Source: an uncultured bacterium (GTDB lineage Bacteria; Actinomycetota; Coriobacteriia; Coriobacteriales; Coriobacteriaceae). From it: 64,000 bases of DNA. Location: positions 1 through 64,000 of the forward strand of contig CAJMPY010000014.1 of the NCBI GenBank assembly GCA_905215385.1. Direction: 5' to 3'. A model generated the notes under the pieces. The model ran no database searches. It had not been told where the DNA came from and saw only the letters and a program-made list of their open reading frames with translations. Position numbers and translations under genes: made by a program. Of the stretch, positions 1 through 8,651 are shown piece by piece; position 1 is the first letter of the stretch, and each line of letters opens with the position of its first letter.

Positions 1-2116
1 CGCAACGCGTTGCGCTGAGTCCTGAGGCTGTTGCAATGAAAATGAGAATCAAGGCAACGATATTGCATTGAGCGACATCTCCCAACTGAGAATAAATCTC
101 ACTGGATATAGAATATAAACGCACCGCCTCGTCCTTTTTATTCAAATCGAACTCAATGTCCCCTAAAAGCTGATAAGTATCCGCAACAACTCCGCTCAAT
201 CCGCCACTCGAGCAAGTTTCCAAGCAGCTACGCGCTAATGAATTAGCATTCTTGAGCTCGCCAAGTTTAAATAGACAATGAGCGCCAAGCAACTCGATCT
301 TTGAACGCATATTAGGTTCCAGTTGGTTGGCTGAACTCAACTCCGATTGGACTCTGTCAAGGGCCGATCGATAGTCGCCTTGTGCATAATAAGACTCCGC
401 AATCGAGAAATTAGCGATAGCGATCCCGCGATAATTTACGGGATCGCACTGCAGATACTCAGAAATTGCTGCCTCGTAGCAAGAGATTGCAAAATCAAAG
501 TCTGCAATCCCCTCCCTTAATGTATGGCCCTTAAATTCCAGCAAAGATCCTTTAAGTGTATGACTTGTTGAATCACCTGACAGCTCAATGGCAAGCGAAA
601 TTGAAGCCGATGATTTTTCATACATGCTTAACCGTAGCTGGCAGCGAGATAGTAAGGCAAGCATCCTAGATGCTGCATCAGAACGATCTAAGTTAACAGC
701 CGCACGATGCCCGAGCGAATATACGTGAAGACCTCGGCTGAAGAGCCCGTTGTCATAGATGAAAGTCCAACAGGAATCGGCTATAGAAAGCACCTCGGAA
801 TATAGTGAGAAATCGAAGGCCAAATCCAGGACAGAAAATAGTTCAAAACGAATTGAAAGAAAATAGTCTGCGGCATTTGATTGGTTAATCTCGGAAAATA
901 AATCCGAGTCAAACAGAGAGCTAGAAGACACTCTTAACCGATTAGGGGTAAGCACATTATCAAGTGTGACGATTAGGGAACAGTAGTACCGGACAACTGA
1001 CCGAACAACAGCTTCAAAAGAGATGGTATCTATCGGATTATAGGTTTTTGCATAATTAGAAATCTGACGATTCATCGAAATTAAAGGTCGTGAATCAAGG
1101 GAAGAACAAGACGCCAGCCAAGCTGTTGACGAACGCTCGATGAGTGATTTTCCTTGCAAAGCCGCTACCGCGCCTTTCATGCTACTTATGCAAGTTAAGG
1201 ATGAAAGTGCAATTGGCCCTCCGCCAAGACGACCAAGCAAGGAATATAAAATTGAAGAAGGATCATCAAAATGTGCGACCTCAAGATCCAAAGCACCCAT
1301 CAAAGGCTCTAGTTCTGGATTTGATAGGCTTGTAACAATATCTTTAAGCGAATAGACATTGTCTCGTATCAAATACGCAGCCCTGCTCAAAACAATAGGC
1401 AAACCGTCACAAACATAGATTAATTGATGGAATAAGGGGTCGTTTTCAAGAGAATCGAAATCGACATGATCGCATTCCCTCAACTGATCCCTGAGATAGG
1501 AGACAGAGGTTATCGAATTGAAAGAATTAATTGGAATGCTCTTAAATCTATGTAAATAAGATGCGCAGGCTTCTCTACAATTACCGGCAGATAAAATTAA
1601 ACATTCATCTGAGTTCAAAACTAGGGAATCAATATCAAGTGAATCGGAAACGTTGTCTAGGACAAGTAGAATTTTCTTCTCAAACGTGACTGATCTAAAG
1701 AGACTTTTTATATCAGATAGATTGGAAGGGCATTTTATCGTTAATGATCGAATGACAAATTTATAGAGCTCGTCGATATTAAGGGATCCATCAAGAGATC
1801 GATAGTCATTCAAATCAACAAAGATATGACCGTCCGAAAAACGATCAGCAAGCTCATTGGCATATTTGGTTAAGCAGTATGTTTTGCCGACTCCAGGAGC
1901 ACCGTAAAAAAGAAATATTCGCTTTCCGGAATTAAGACTATACAAGAGAGAATTCCGAATATCGATACGGTCAAATAGATTAGGTGCAAGTGGGAGCTGA
2001 TGAGGAATAGAATTTATAGCGCAAGTCTGTGTATGAACGATATTCTGTGTTATGGATACCTGAGAATTAGAACCAATCACATTATTTGATACAACATTCG
2101 AACTATCAATATCCAC
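1..2116 (-). CDS. STAND ATPase, NB-ARC type with TPR-like C-terminus (3' part outside window)
   Basis: The frame is open from a GTG at 2116 down to the window edge, about 705 codons with no stop seen. An AAGG-type ribosome site lies just upstream of the GTG. The N-terminus has an Asn/Gln-rich stretch (residues 7-30) followed by PHQLPLAPNLFDR, which matches the P-QLP-F-R entry motif of actinobacterial NB-ARC regulators. Walker A is GAPGVGKT (72-79) and Walker B is KILLVLDNV (about 152-160). From about residue 430 the protein is helical with repeated Tyr/Leu/Ala spacing like TPRs. In this family the ATPase is a nucleotide-driven switch and the repeats sense a ligand; members serve as transcription regulators or in defence. 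No DNA-binding or effector domain is visible in the part present. Codon use is A+T-rich, unlike the housekeeping genes. The family call is firm; the role is not known. Confidence 0.75.
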   Translation of the reverse strand, partial: MDIDSSNVVSNNVIGSNSQVSITQNIVHTQTCAINSIPHQLPLAPNLFDRIDIRNSLLYSLNSGKRIFLFYGAPGVGKTYCLTKYANELADRFSDGHIFVDLNDYRSLDGSLNIDELYKFVIRSLTIKCPSNLSDIKSLFRSVTFEKKILLVLDNVSDSLDIDSLVLNSDECLILSAGNCREACASYLHRFKSIPINSFNSITSVSYLRDQLRECDHVDFDSLENDPLFHQLIYVCDGLPIVLSRAAYLIRDNVYSLKDIVTSLSNPELEPLMGALDLEVAHFDDPSSILYSLLGRLGGGPIALSSLTCISSMKGAVAALQGKSLIERSSTAWLASCSSLDSRPLISMNRQISNYAKTYNPIDTISFEAVVRSVVRYYCSLIVTLDNVLTPNRLRVSSSSLFDSDLFSEINQSNAADYFLSIRFELFSVLDLAFDFSLYSEVLSIADSCWTFIYDNGLFSRGLHVYSLGHRAAVNLDRSDAASRMLALLSRCQLRLSMYEKSSASISLAIELSGDSTSHTLKGSLLEFKGHTLREGIADFDFAISCYEAAISEYLQCDPVNYRGIAIANFSIAESYYAQGDYRSALDRVQSELSSANQLEPNMRSKIELLGAHCLFKLGELKNANSLARSCLETCSSGGLSGVVADTYQLLGDIEFDLNKKDEAVRLYSISSEIYSQLGDVAQCNIVALILIFIATASGLSATRC

Positions 2117-2529
2117 AAAGACCTACCTTACAAAAATTCAACATAGAGCACATTATAGAGCAGGCTGAGTCCAAATTATGAACCCGCCGCTCAGACTGCT
2201 CCAGAACCATGTCGTGAACGCTGGCAGGCACACTGAAGTCGAACAACCCTGCGAGGCACTATCGTCGGGAAGGTGAAGAAGATAGCCGATAAGATGGATA
2301 TCGAGAAGTTTGGGGAAGACAGCGTGAGCGCAATCCAGGTGCTTCTCGACGCCGAAATAGCCATAGTCCAAACCATTCGGCGGCTACGAGGAAACCAAAG
2401 GTAAATATACAATTCTACTGAGAATAACAGCTCTATTACACCGCAAAAGGAATCCAGGTATCAAGCCCAAACCAAACGATGGAGCAATCTGTGGGGGCTT
2501 AAAACATATCGCTCAGTAAGTAGAGACTT
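2117..2529. other. Gene-free stretch with a decayed reading frame
   Basis: No intact gene is convincing here. Positions 2160-2410 are more G+C-rich than both sides. On the plus strand they carry an open stretch ending at a TAA near 2403 that reads IVGKVKKIADKMDIEKFG and continues as an amphipathic helix, but a stop lies just upstream of it. It looks like a remnant of an inserted gene; the family was not recognised. Confidence 0.35.
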
Positions 2530-2709
2530 TTACTTAGCCAATCCAAGGCTTTTGCTCTTTTGTTGTCTCTTGTTGAATAAAAAATCAAGATTTGAGTCGC
2601 CAATCAGGATGGAAGCATCGCAGTATCCAGATGTCGACTGTTTCTTTGAGCTGGCAGGCTTTGTTTTATCAAATAACTTAGCCTTAAGTAGCTTTTCTAA
2701 AAATAGCAT
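2530..2709 (-). CDS. Possible 59-residue protein of unknown function
   Basis: An ATG at 2709 opens a 60-codon frame ending in TAA at 2530. It starts 33 bases after the stop of the membrane-protein gene at 2743-3996 and on the same strand, so it could be the last cistron of that unit. The product is basic (MLFLEKLLKAKLFDKTK at the start) with no membrane segment or known motif. The ribosome site is weak (GAAAG). A chance frame is quite possible in this A+T-rich stretch. Confidence 0.3.
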   Translation of the reverse strand: MLFLEKLLKAKLFDKTKPASSKKQSTSGYCDASILIGDSNLDFLFNKRQQKSKSLGLAK

Positions 2710-2742
2710 TTTATGACTTTCATCAAAGTTAAGAAAACTAAC

Positions 2743-3996
2743 TTAACGTGCCTCTTCGTAGAGGCTCATATATACGTTAGAAGGCTGATGGTAGGGGTTA
2801 ACGGCAGATGCCCACACGGGAACAAGCCAGCCGTCTTTCCAGTGAGGGCCAATTAAACATCGATAAGGATAAATGGATGCTAGATATTCAGAGAGACGAT
2901 CGCTGACAGTAAAGTCACGGGGAAGATCGGAAATATAGGACTGCACCGCAAGTGTCCATGAGTTGTCGACTTGGGCAGTCGTAGCAGCACGGATATCGCT
3001 CTCTGGGTGTAAAGCAGAATCTGACTTAACAACCATAGTAGCCTCCGATGAATCGGATAGAGACCTTGATACAGGCACGCGAGACATTAAGACACCGTGT
3101 AACTTGATTTTCCCATATAACGCAAGAGATGATCCTAAAAATGCCAGGAACACAATGCAGATTAGCAAAACCCACATGAACTTAATAACTCCATTATAAT
3201 CTCCGCAAAAGTATAGGACCAGGCCCAGAACCAGTGCTAAAACAGAAGATGTTGCAACAGCGCCAACTCCAAGCCAAAGCCACTCTTCGGCGTAATAGTC
3301 ATGCATAGTTTGCCAAACTGAAACAATCGTGGCTGCAGACATGATTGTAATTAATCTAAAAAGGTCACTGGCATATTGGGAGGTTTTACTTTTAAAGATA
3401 ATTGCTGAAACAGTTATTTGAGAGCTAAGACCAGATGAGATGAAAAGATACACAAGAATTACAAGGCAAGAAGCAGAAACGAAGCAAAGCGTAGCAACAG
3501 GTTTTTGACTACGCCTCTCATACGATAGTTCCAAAACCGCTCTTGAAAACCCATGTCCTTCCCTAATGTACAGGCGCGAGAACTGTTGATCATAGCGGTT
3601 GCTCACATTCATCTCTTTGGCCATGCAAAAGTCATCGGTGCCAATGGTGTTAATGTTCATACCGGCTAAATAACAGTCAGATAAACCATGGAACGCAAGA
3701 TGATAGCTTCTGGCACAATCGGCAGACCCTAGGCCGAAATAATAGTGCATTCTCTTTTTGGTAAAGAAGCGTTTAATTCGAGCGAGAATAAGCACCATCC
3801 TCCTTGATGAATATTCTCTAAGCGGAACCTGGGGCACATGCCTTTCAACATTAACAATGAGACGCTTTGGAAATCCCTGTCTCGAACTTACTTCAAGAAC
3901 GATGGGCTTAACAAATCTGTATGAGTTCAAAAGCATTTTTAAAAAGGAAACTGATTCTTCATGCAGCTGATCGGTATGAATAAAAGCGTCTAACAC
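2743..3996 (-). CDS. Unrecognised protein with central membrane segments
   Basis: 417 residues from a GTG at 3996. Residues 1-165 are soluble and strand-rich (including SYHLAFHGLSDCYLAG). Four hydrophobic stretches follow, at about 168-190, 212-230, 243-265 and 272-292, then a soluble tail of about 120 residues. No family was recognised. The start is uncertain: no good ribosome site precedes the GTG, and the frame is open back to the TGA that ends the upstream membrane protein at 4042, in the same reading frame. The two frames may therefore be one gene split by a stop codon, or two coupled genes. Base composition is A+T-rich, like the STAND ATPase gene downstream on the same strand. Confidence 0.6.
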   Translation of the reverse strand: MLDAFIHTDQLHEESVSFLKMLLNSYRFVKPIVLEVSSRQGFPKRLIVNVERHVPQVPLREYSSRRMVLILARIKRFFTKKRMHYYFGLGSADCARSYHLAFHGLSDCYLAGMNINTIGTDDFCMAKEMNVSNRYDQQFSRLYIREGHGFSRAVLELSYERRSQKPVATLCFVSASCLVILVYLFISSGLSSQITVSAIIFKSKTSQYASDLFRLITIMSAATIVSVWQTMHDYYAEEWLWLGVGAVATSSVLALVLGLVLYFCGDYNGVIKFMWVLLICIVFLAFLGSSLALYGKIKLHGVLMSRVPVSRSLSDSSEATMVVKSDSALHPESDIRAATTAQVDNSWTLAVQSYISDLPRDFTVSDRLSEYLASIYPYRCLIGPHWKDGWLVPVWASAVNPYHQPSNVYMSLYEEAR

Positions 3997-4041
3997 GTCG
4001 ACATCATTAAGCCCGAAAGCTCGAGTAATCGATTCAATTGC

Positions 4042-5022
4042 TCAAGCTTTAAATTGATCGTCATCCTGAAAGCGATTATAAGAGAATATAAAATCAACAA
4101 AGGGACCCGCCTGCACAAGCGCGGGATACTTATGAATCTTGAAATACGCTTCAAGCTCCTTTTGAATAGCACCCTTCAATTCATCATCTGATAGACGATG
4201 AAGAGCATAGCCTTGGGGGCTAGAGAATGTAAGTTCTCTCGTCAGTTCGCATTTACCCTGAAAGATAATCGGGACATTAATGGCATTATTATTGCTCGTG
4301 ACCGAAGGCAGCTCATATTCAATCTGCGACTTAATCCCAAAAGAGCCAACATAAGGCGTTATCTCATCTCTAATTCTTGCAATAAAGGATGAAGGGCTGA
4401 TAAAAGTTGCGAGCAGAAAATAATCCTCTATCGAAGGTTCTGAACTGATGCTTGGGGCTGAAAACGAGGACGCTTTGAAGATTCGAGAAAAGAAATACGT
4501 ATTACTAGCAGATTTTAATTTAGTGTAAAAATAACTCGAAAGAAGCAAAAGGACTATGTTGCAAATAGCGCATCCAGCTAGCAGCACAAAATTGCAGCTA
4601 AGATCAGAAGGAGAAGCATAGAGAGACCTTAGCAAAAGGACACACACCCATATTAACCCATCAATTATAAATGCGATAAAGAAATGCCTGGCAATACTAA
4701 CAGGCATATCGGTAACACATTTTCTAAGTATGAGAAAAGCGGCAGCATCCAGACATAATTGAAGCAGGCAAATTCCATACATAGCAAGTGGTTGGCCAAA
4801 AGCATAGCAAACCAAACAAGATGCGAATACAGCAGCTGCCAACGCAACAAAAGCGTAAACAGTAACCTGTTGCCCCCTGAATTGCCAAAAAACGGCAACA
4901 GCATATGAAATTTGGATACAAACTGTTACGAAATGGAAGAGAAGAATGGTATCGAAAGGGAGGATGAGAAAGTTTAAGCCGAGGAAAATTCCATTCAATA
5001 GCAAAGTGTGAAAGGCCGTCAT
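4042..5022 (-). CDS. Unrecognised multi-pass membrane protein
   Basis: 326 residues. The ATG at 5022 has a good ribosome site (GAGGA, seven bases upstream). The first 170 residues contain about six hydrophobic segments, starting with LLLNGIFLGLNFLILPF; the remaining 150 are soluble and probably cytoplasmic. No enzyme motif or known family was recognised. It is the first gene of a minus-strand A+T-rich group that continues into the 2743-3996 protein. The stop at 4042 is in frame with that gene, so this could be the N-terminal half of one larger protein. With the STAND ATPase downstream it may form an accessory signalling or defence island, but that rests only on proximity and composition. Confidence 0.6.
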   Translation of the reverse strand: MTAFHTLLLNGIFLGLNFLILPFDTILLFHFVTVCIQISYAVAVFWQFRGQQVTVYAFVALAAAVFASCLVCYAFGQPLAMYGICLLQLCLDAAAFLILRKCVTDMPVSIARHFFIAFIIDGLIWVCVLLLRSLYASPSDLSCNFVLLAGCAICNIVLLLLSSYFYTKLKSASNTYFFSRIFKASSFSAPSISSEPSIEDYFLLATFISPSSFIARIRDEITPYVGSFGIKSQIEYELPSVTSNNNAINVPIIFQGKCELTRELTFSSPQGYALHRLSDDELKGAIQKELEAYFKIHKYPALVQAGPFVDFIFSYNRFQDDDQFKA

Positions 5023-5442
5023 CTATAATTTCCTCACGAGTAAAGATACAGGGGCCGATTTGTCCAATAGCCTGCTAAACGTGCCATCAAATTCAAGAGT
5101 CATAAAAGTGGATTATCGGACACATTCCCGCATCGATGAGTGATGCGTTATCGCGTAAGACGCTAAGCCAAGAGCTTCTTTCTGTGAATCACGATAGAAC
5201 AACGAGAGAAAACACGCTGGGCCAAACGGCATTACTGACCACATTAAAGGAATCGAAACGATAATCGGCTTCATCTGCCTCGATGTTCCGCTCGAGCCAA
5301 CAGGGACCGTAGGACCTGGCTAAACGACAGCGTCTACCTAGTGTGAATAGCGACTGTAAAATCGTCTGCTCCAAGCTTAATCGCCACCTCAGAATGTTTA
5401 CCCTGTATGCCAAAAGCAGCTTCATTAAACAGATCGAATTAA
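5023..5442. other. Intergenic stretch without a supportable gene
   Basis: About 420 bases between the polysaccharide operon's last gene and the accessory island. Short frames exist on both strands but none has a ribosome site or a recognisable product. It presumably holds the promoter of the gene starting at 5022; no clear -35/-10 pair could be picked out, and no terminator hairpin for the polysaccharide operon was seen. Confidence 0.4.
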
Positions 5443-6543
5443 CTACACCGCAAGCACGTCGGCAATCTGCTCGCTCGCGTGGCCATCACCGTAGGGATTC
5501 GAGGCATGGCTCATGGCCTCGTACTCGGCCTGATCGCTGAGCAGGCGACTGAACTCGCGGTAGATGACGTCCTCCTCGGTGCCGACGAGCTTCAGCGTGC
5601 CGGCTGCCACGCCCTCGGGGCGCTCCGTGGTGTCGCGCATGACGAGCACCGGCTTGCCCAGGCTCGGGGCCTCCTCCTGGATGCCGCCCGAGTCGGTGAG
5701 GATGAGGTGGCTCGCCGCCATGAAGTTGTGGAAGTCGAGCACTTCGAGCGGGTCGATGATGTGGAGCCTATCGAAGCCGTCCAGCTCCTCGTGTGCCGCC
5801 TTGCGGACGAGCGGGTTCATGTGGATGGGGTAGATTGCCTTGGTGTCGGGGTGCTCCTCCATCACGCGGCGGATAGCGCGGAACATGCGGTGCATGGGCT
5901 CTCCCAGGTTCTCGCGGCGGTGCGCCGTGATGAGGATGAGGCGGGAACCTTCCGCCCACTCGAGCTCGGGGTGGGAATAGCCTTCGCGCACGGTGGTGCG
6001 CAGGGCGTCGATGCCCGTGTTGCCGGTGACCCAGATCTTCGACTCCGGCTTGCCCTCGCCGAGCAGGTTCTGCTTGCTCGCCTCCGTGGGAGCGAAGTAG
6101 TACTCGCTCACGATGTCGACGGCCTGGCGGTTGAACTCCTCCGGCCAGGGGCTGTAGATGTCGTGCGTGCGCAGGCCGGCCTCCACATGCCCCATGGGGA
6201 TCTGCAGGTAGAAGCACGCGAGCGCGGCGGCGAAGCTGGTCGTGGTGTCGCCGTGGACCAGGACGACGTCGGGCTTCTCGTCCTCGAGGACGGCCTTGAG
6301 CTTGACCAGTACGTCGCACGTCACGTCGAACAGCGTCTGGCCCGGCTTCATGATCGCCAGGTCGTGGTCGGGAGTCACGTCGAAGACGCGCAGCACCTGG
6401 TCGAGCATCTCGCGGTGCTGGCCCGTCACGGTCACGACGGTCTCGAACTCATCCGCACGCGCCTTGAGCTCGTTGACGAGCGGGCACATCTTGATGGCCT
6501 CCGGGCGGGTACCGAAGACGAGCATTACTTTCTTTTTTTCCAT
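5443..6543 (-). CDS. wecB: UDP-N-acetylglucosamine 2-epimerase (non-hydrolysing)
   Basis: 366 residues, the usual length. It interconverts UDP-GlcNAc and UDP-ManNAc in the cytoplasm, supplying ManNAc-type sugars for surface polysaccharide. Family landmarks are GTRPEAIKMCPL at residues 11-22, HGDTTTS, HVEAGLRT and TDSGGIQEEAP near residue 285. The ATG at 6543 follows the stop of the preceding dehydrogenase gene by two bases, with AGAGGGA as ribosome site, so the two are co-translated. It is the last gene of the polysaccharide operon. Its high G+C, shared with the dehydrogenase, contrasts with the A+T-rich gene further upstream in the operon. Confidence 0.93.
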   Translation of the reverse strand: MEKKKVMLVFGTRPEAIKMCPLVNELKARADEFETVVTVTGQHREMLDQVLRVFDVTPDHDLAIMKPGQTLFDVTCDVLVKLKAVLEDEKPDVVLVHGDTTTSFAAALACFYLQIPMGHVEAGLRTHDIYSPWPEEFNRQAVDIVSEYYFAPTEASKQNLLGEGKPESKIWVTGNTGIDALRTTVREGYSHPELEWAEGSRLILITAHRRENLGEPMHRMFRAIRRVMEEHPDTKAIYPIHMNPLVRKAAHEELDGFDRLHIIDPLEVLDFHNFMAASHLILTDSGGIQEEAPSLGKPVLVMRDTTERPEGVAAGTLKLVGTEEDVIYREFSRLLSDQAEYEAMSHASNPYGDGHASEQIADVLAV

Positions 6544-6545
6544 AG

Positions 6546-7805
6546 CTAATCCCTCTTAAACAGATCCCTCGTGTAGACCTTGTCCGCCACGTCAGCGAGC
6601 TCGTCGCTCCAGCGGTTGGCGACGATCACGTCGCAGCCGGCCTTGAAGGTCTCCAGGTCGTGGGTCACCTCGGACCCGAAGAACTCCGGCGCGTCCAGCG
6701 TGGGCTCGTAGACCACCACGGGCACGCCCTTGGCCTTCACGCGCTTCATGACGCCCTGGATGGAGCTCGCGCGGAAGTTGTCGGAGTTCGACTTCATCGT
6801 CAGGCGGTAGACGCCCACGACCGGCTTATCCTTGCCGGCGTACACGCGGTCCCACACCATCTGCAGCACCTCGTCTGCCACGAAGTCCTTGCGGGTGCGG
6901 TTGGCGTCCACGATGGCCTCGATCAGGTTCTGCGGCACGTCCTTGTAGTTGGCCAGCAGCTGCTTGGTGTCCTTGGGCAGGCAGTAGCCGCCGTAGCCGA
7001 AGCTGGGGTTGTTGTAGTGCGATCCGATGCGCGGCTCCAGGCAGACGCCGTCGATGACGTCGCGGGTGTTGAGGCCGCGGACCTCGCAGTAGGTGTCGAG
7101 CTCGTTGAAGTAGGCCACGCGCAGCGCCAGGTAGGTGTTGGCGAAGAGCTTCACCGCCTCGGCCTCGGTGGTGCCCAGCACGAGCTCCGGGATGCCAATA
7201 GTTCCGTCGGCGTTCACGCGCTCCAGCTCGGCGGGGTCCGCCCCTTGGGCAAGCAGACGTGCGAAGCGCTCGGCGGCCGTGACGGCGTCGGCGTCCTCCT
7301 TCGGCGCGCCCACCACGATGCGGCTGGGGTGCAGGTTGTCGTAGAGCGCCTTGCTCTCGCGCAGGAACTCCGGACTGAAGAAGATCTTGCTGTCGCCCAG
7401 CCTCTCGCGCAGGCCCGCGGTGTAGCCGACGGGGATCGTCGACTTGATGACGATCCAGGCGTCCGAGTTCACCGAGCGCACGGCGGCGATGGCGGCCTCG
7501 ACGGAGCTGGTGTCGAAGAAGTTCCTGTCCGAGTCGTAGTTGGTGGGCGTTGCGATGACGGCGTAGTCGGCACCCGTATACGCCTCTGCCACGTCTACGG
7601 TTGCGTGCAGGTCGAGCTCGCGCTCCCCCGCCTTGGCCTCCGCCAGGAAGCGCTCGATCTCGTCGTCCTGGATGGGCGACAGGTAGTTGTTGATCTTCTC
7701 GACCTTCTCGGGCACGATGTCCAGCGCGTGGACCTCGTTGTGCTGCGAGAGCAGGACGGCGAGGGACAGGCCGACGTAGCCGGTACCGGCGACAGCGATC
7801 TTCAT
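6546..7805 (-). CDS. ugd: UDP-glucose 6-dehydrogenase
   Basis: 419 residues from the ATG at 7805; a TTG at 7817 is possible but the GGAG ribosome site is placed for the ATG. The enzyme oxidises UDP-glucose to UDP-glucuronate with two NAD+. The N-terminal Rossmann motif is GTGYVGLSLAV, and the active-site cysteine is in GYGGYCLPKDTKQ, the pattern of the short E. coli-type Ugd subgroup rather than the WecC/TviB subgroup seen at 16599-17912. The product would feed the epimerase at 8651-9694 and the glycosyltransferases, which predicts an acidic polymer. Substrate assignment is by family only. Confidence 0.9.
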   Translation of the reverse strand: MKIAVAGTGYVGLSLAVLLSQHNEVHALDIVPEKVEKINNYLSPIQDDEIERFLAEAKAGERELDLHATVDVAEAYTGADYAVIATPTNYDSDRNFFDTSSVEAAIAAVRSVNSDAWIVIKSTIPVGYTAGLRERLGDSKIFFSPEFLRESKALYDNLHPSRIVVGAPKEDADAVTAAERFARLLAQGADPAELERVNADGTIGIPELVLGTTEAEAVKLFANTYLALRVAYFNELDTYCEVRGLNTRDVIDGVCLEPRIGSHYNNPSFGYGGYCLPKDTKQLLANYKDVPQNLIEAIVDANRTRKDFVADEVLQMVWDRVYAGKDKPVVGVYRLTMKSNSDNFRASSIQGVMKRVKAKGVPVVVYEPTLDAPEFFGSEVTHDLETFKAGCDVIVANRWSDELADVADKVYTRDLFKRD

Positions 7806-7844
7806 GTCATTCTCCAATTGTCAAAGAGCGGAACAAATAGCAGC

Positions 7845-8651
7845 TTAATGATTCTTTTTCAAAGCGTTAATAGATTCAGAGTGATCAGAGTAATCAATCA
7901 GGAGAAACAGGCAGGCAGCCATATTTCGCAAAGTGTCGTACCATGACTCTAGTTCTTGATCAGACATGCTTCCAAGAGGTTCGAAGTACTTCTTGGAATC
8001 CTCTGATACGTTGTTATGACGAATGTTAAGCGAGTTCACCAAGTAAAAGAAGTCAGACGTAAGTCGCTTAGATAAAGCTTCTAGGCGCTGCCGCTTAGGC
8101 TCAAGCTCACGTGCAAACTTGGATAAATACTGACGCTTACGCTCCAGATCCCCTCTATAGCGCCAATAATCAAAAGTAATTAAATCAATCGAAACGTCCG
8201 GGGGTGCACATTCGGCGGCTGCATTAATCAAATCATTGCGAGGAACAAGAATGGAGAGACCTTCGATCTCCGCCTCTTGATAAGAAATCTTGTCGCAAAC
8301 AGCTTGAATATGATTAATTAAGATTTCAGACTCTTGCATACACATGACATTTTTTTTCATGTGTATGGCAAAGTTCAGTATGTATTCGCATAACAAGAGA
8401 AGCTTATCAAGGTCGACACCAGATAAGTCGTCATCTGTTGAAAATTGAAAATGGTACCTCTGATTAAAATCCTCAAGCGAAGTCGCAGTGCCCGCAAAAG
8501 GCATCATGCCGAATTCCATTCGCATCAAACTATAAAAAGAATAGTGGTCGACAGAGTCAGAATCATAGAGAAGATGAACAAGGCTGTTATATTCATCAGC
8601 AGGATTAAACTCACTATTCAGAAGAATATCAGCGAAACTACGTCTACTCAT
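7845..8651 (-). CDS. Unrecognised cytoplasmic protein inside the polysaccharide operon
   Basis: 268 residues; the ATG at 8651 overlaps the TGA of the epimerase gene by one base, so translation is coupled. The protein is acidic and mainly helical, has no signal peptide or membrane span, and holds no motif I know. A basic helical stretch (YLSKFARELEPKRQRLEALS) and a helical C-terminal region (LESWYDTLRNMAACLFLLID) stand out. Composition is clearly A+T-richer than the ugd gene downstream and the 5' half of the epimerase gene upstream. It is not a sugar enzyme by any pattern seen; regulatory or defence cargo is conceivable but unsupported. Confidence 0.7.
   Translation of the reverse strand: MSRRSFADILLNSEFNPADEYNSLVHLLYDSDSVDHYSFYSLMRMEFGMMPFAGTATSLEDFNQRYHFQFSTDDDLSGVDLDKLLLLCEYILNFAIHMKKNVMCMQESEILINHIQAVCDKISYQEAEIEGLSILVPRNDLINAAAECAPPDVSIDLITFDYWRYRGDLERKRQYLSKFARELEPKRQRLEALSKRLTSDFFYLVNSLNIRHNNVSEDSKKYFEPLGSMSDQELESWYDTLRNMAACLFLLIDYSDHSESINALKKNH

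Noticed and set aside
2153..2412. Two overlapping 72-73-codon minus-strand frames
   Set aside because: Neither has a ribosome site or recognisable product; the segment looks like decayed DNA.
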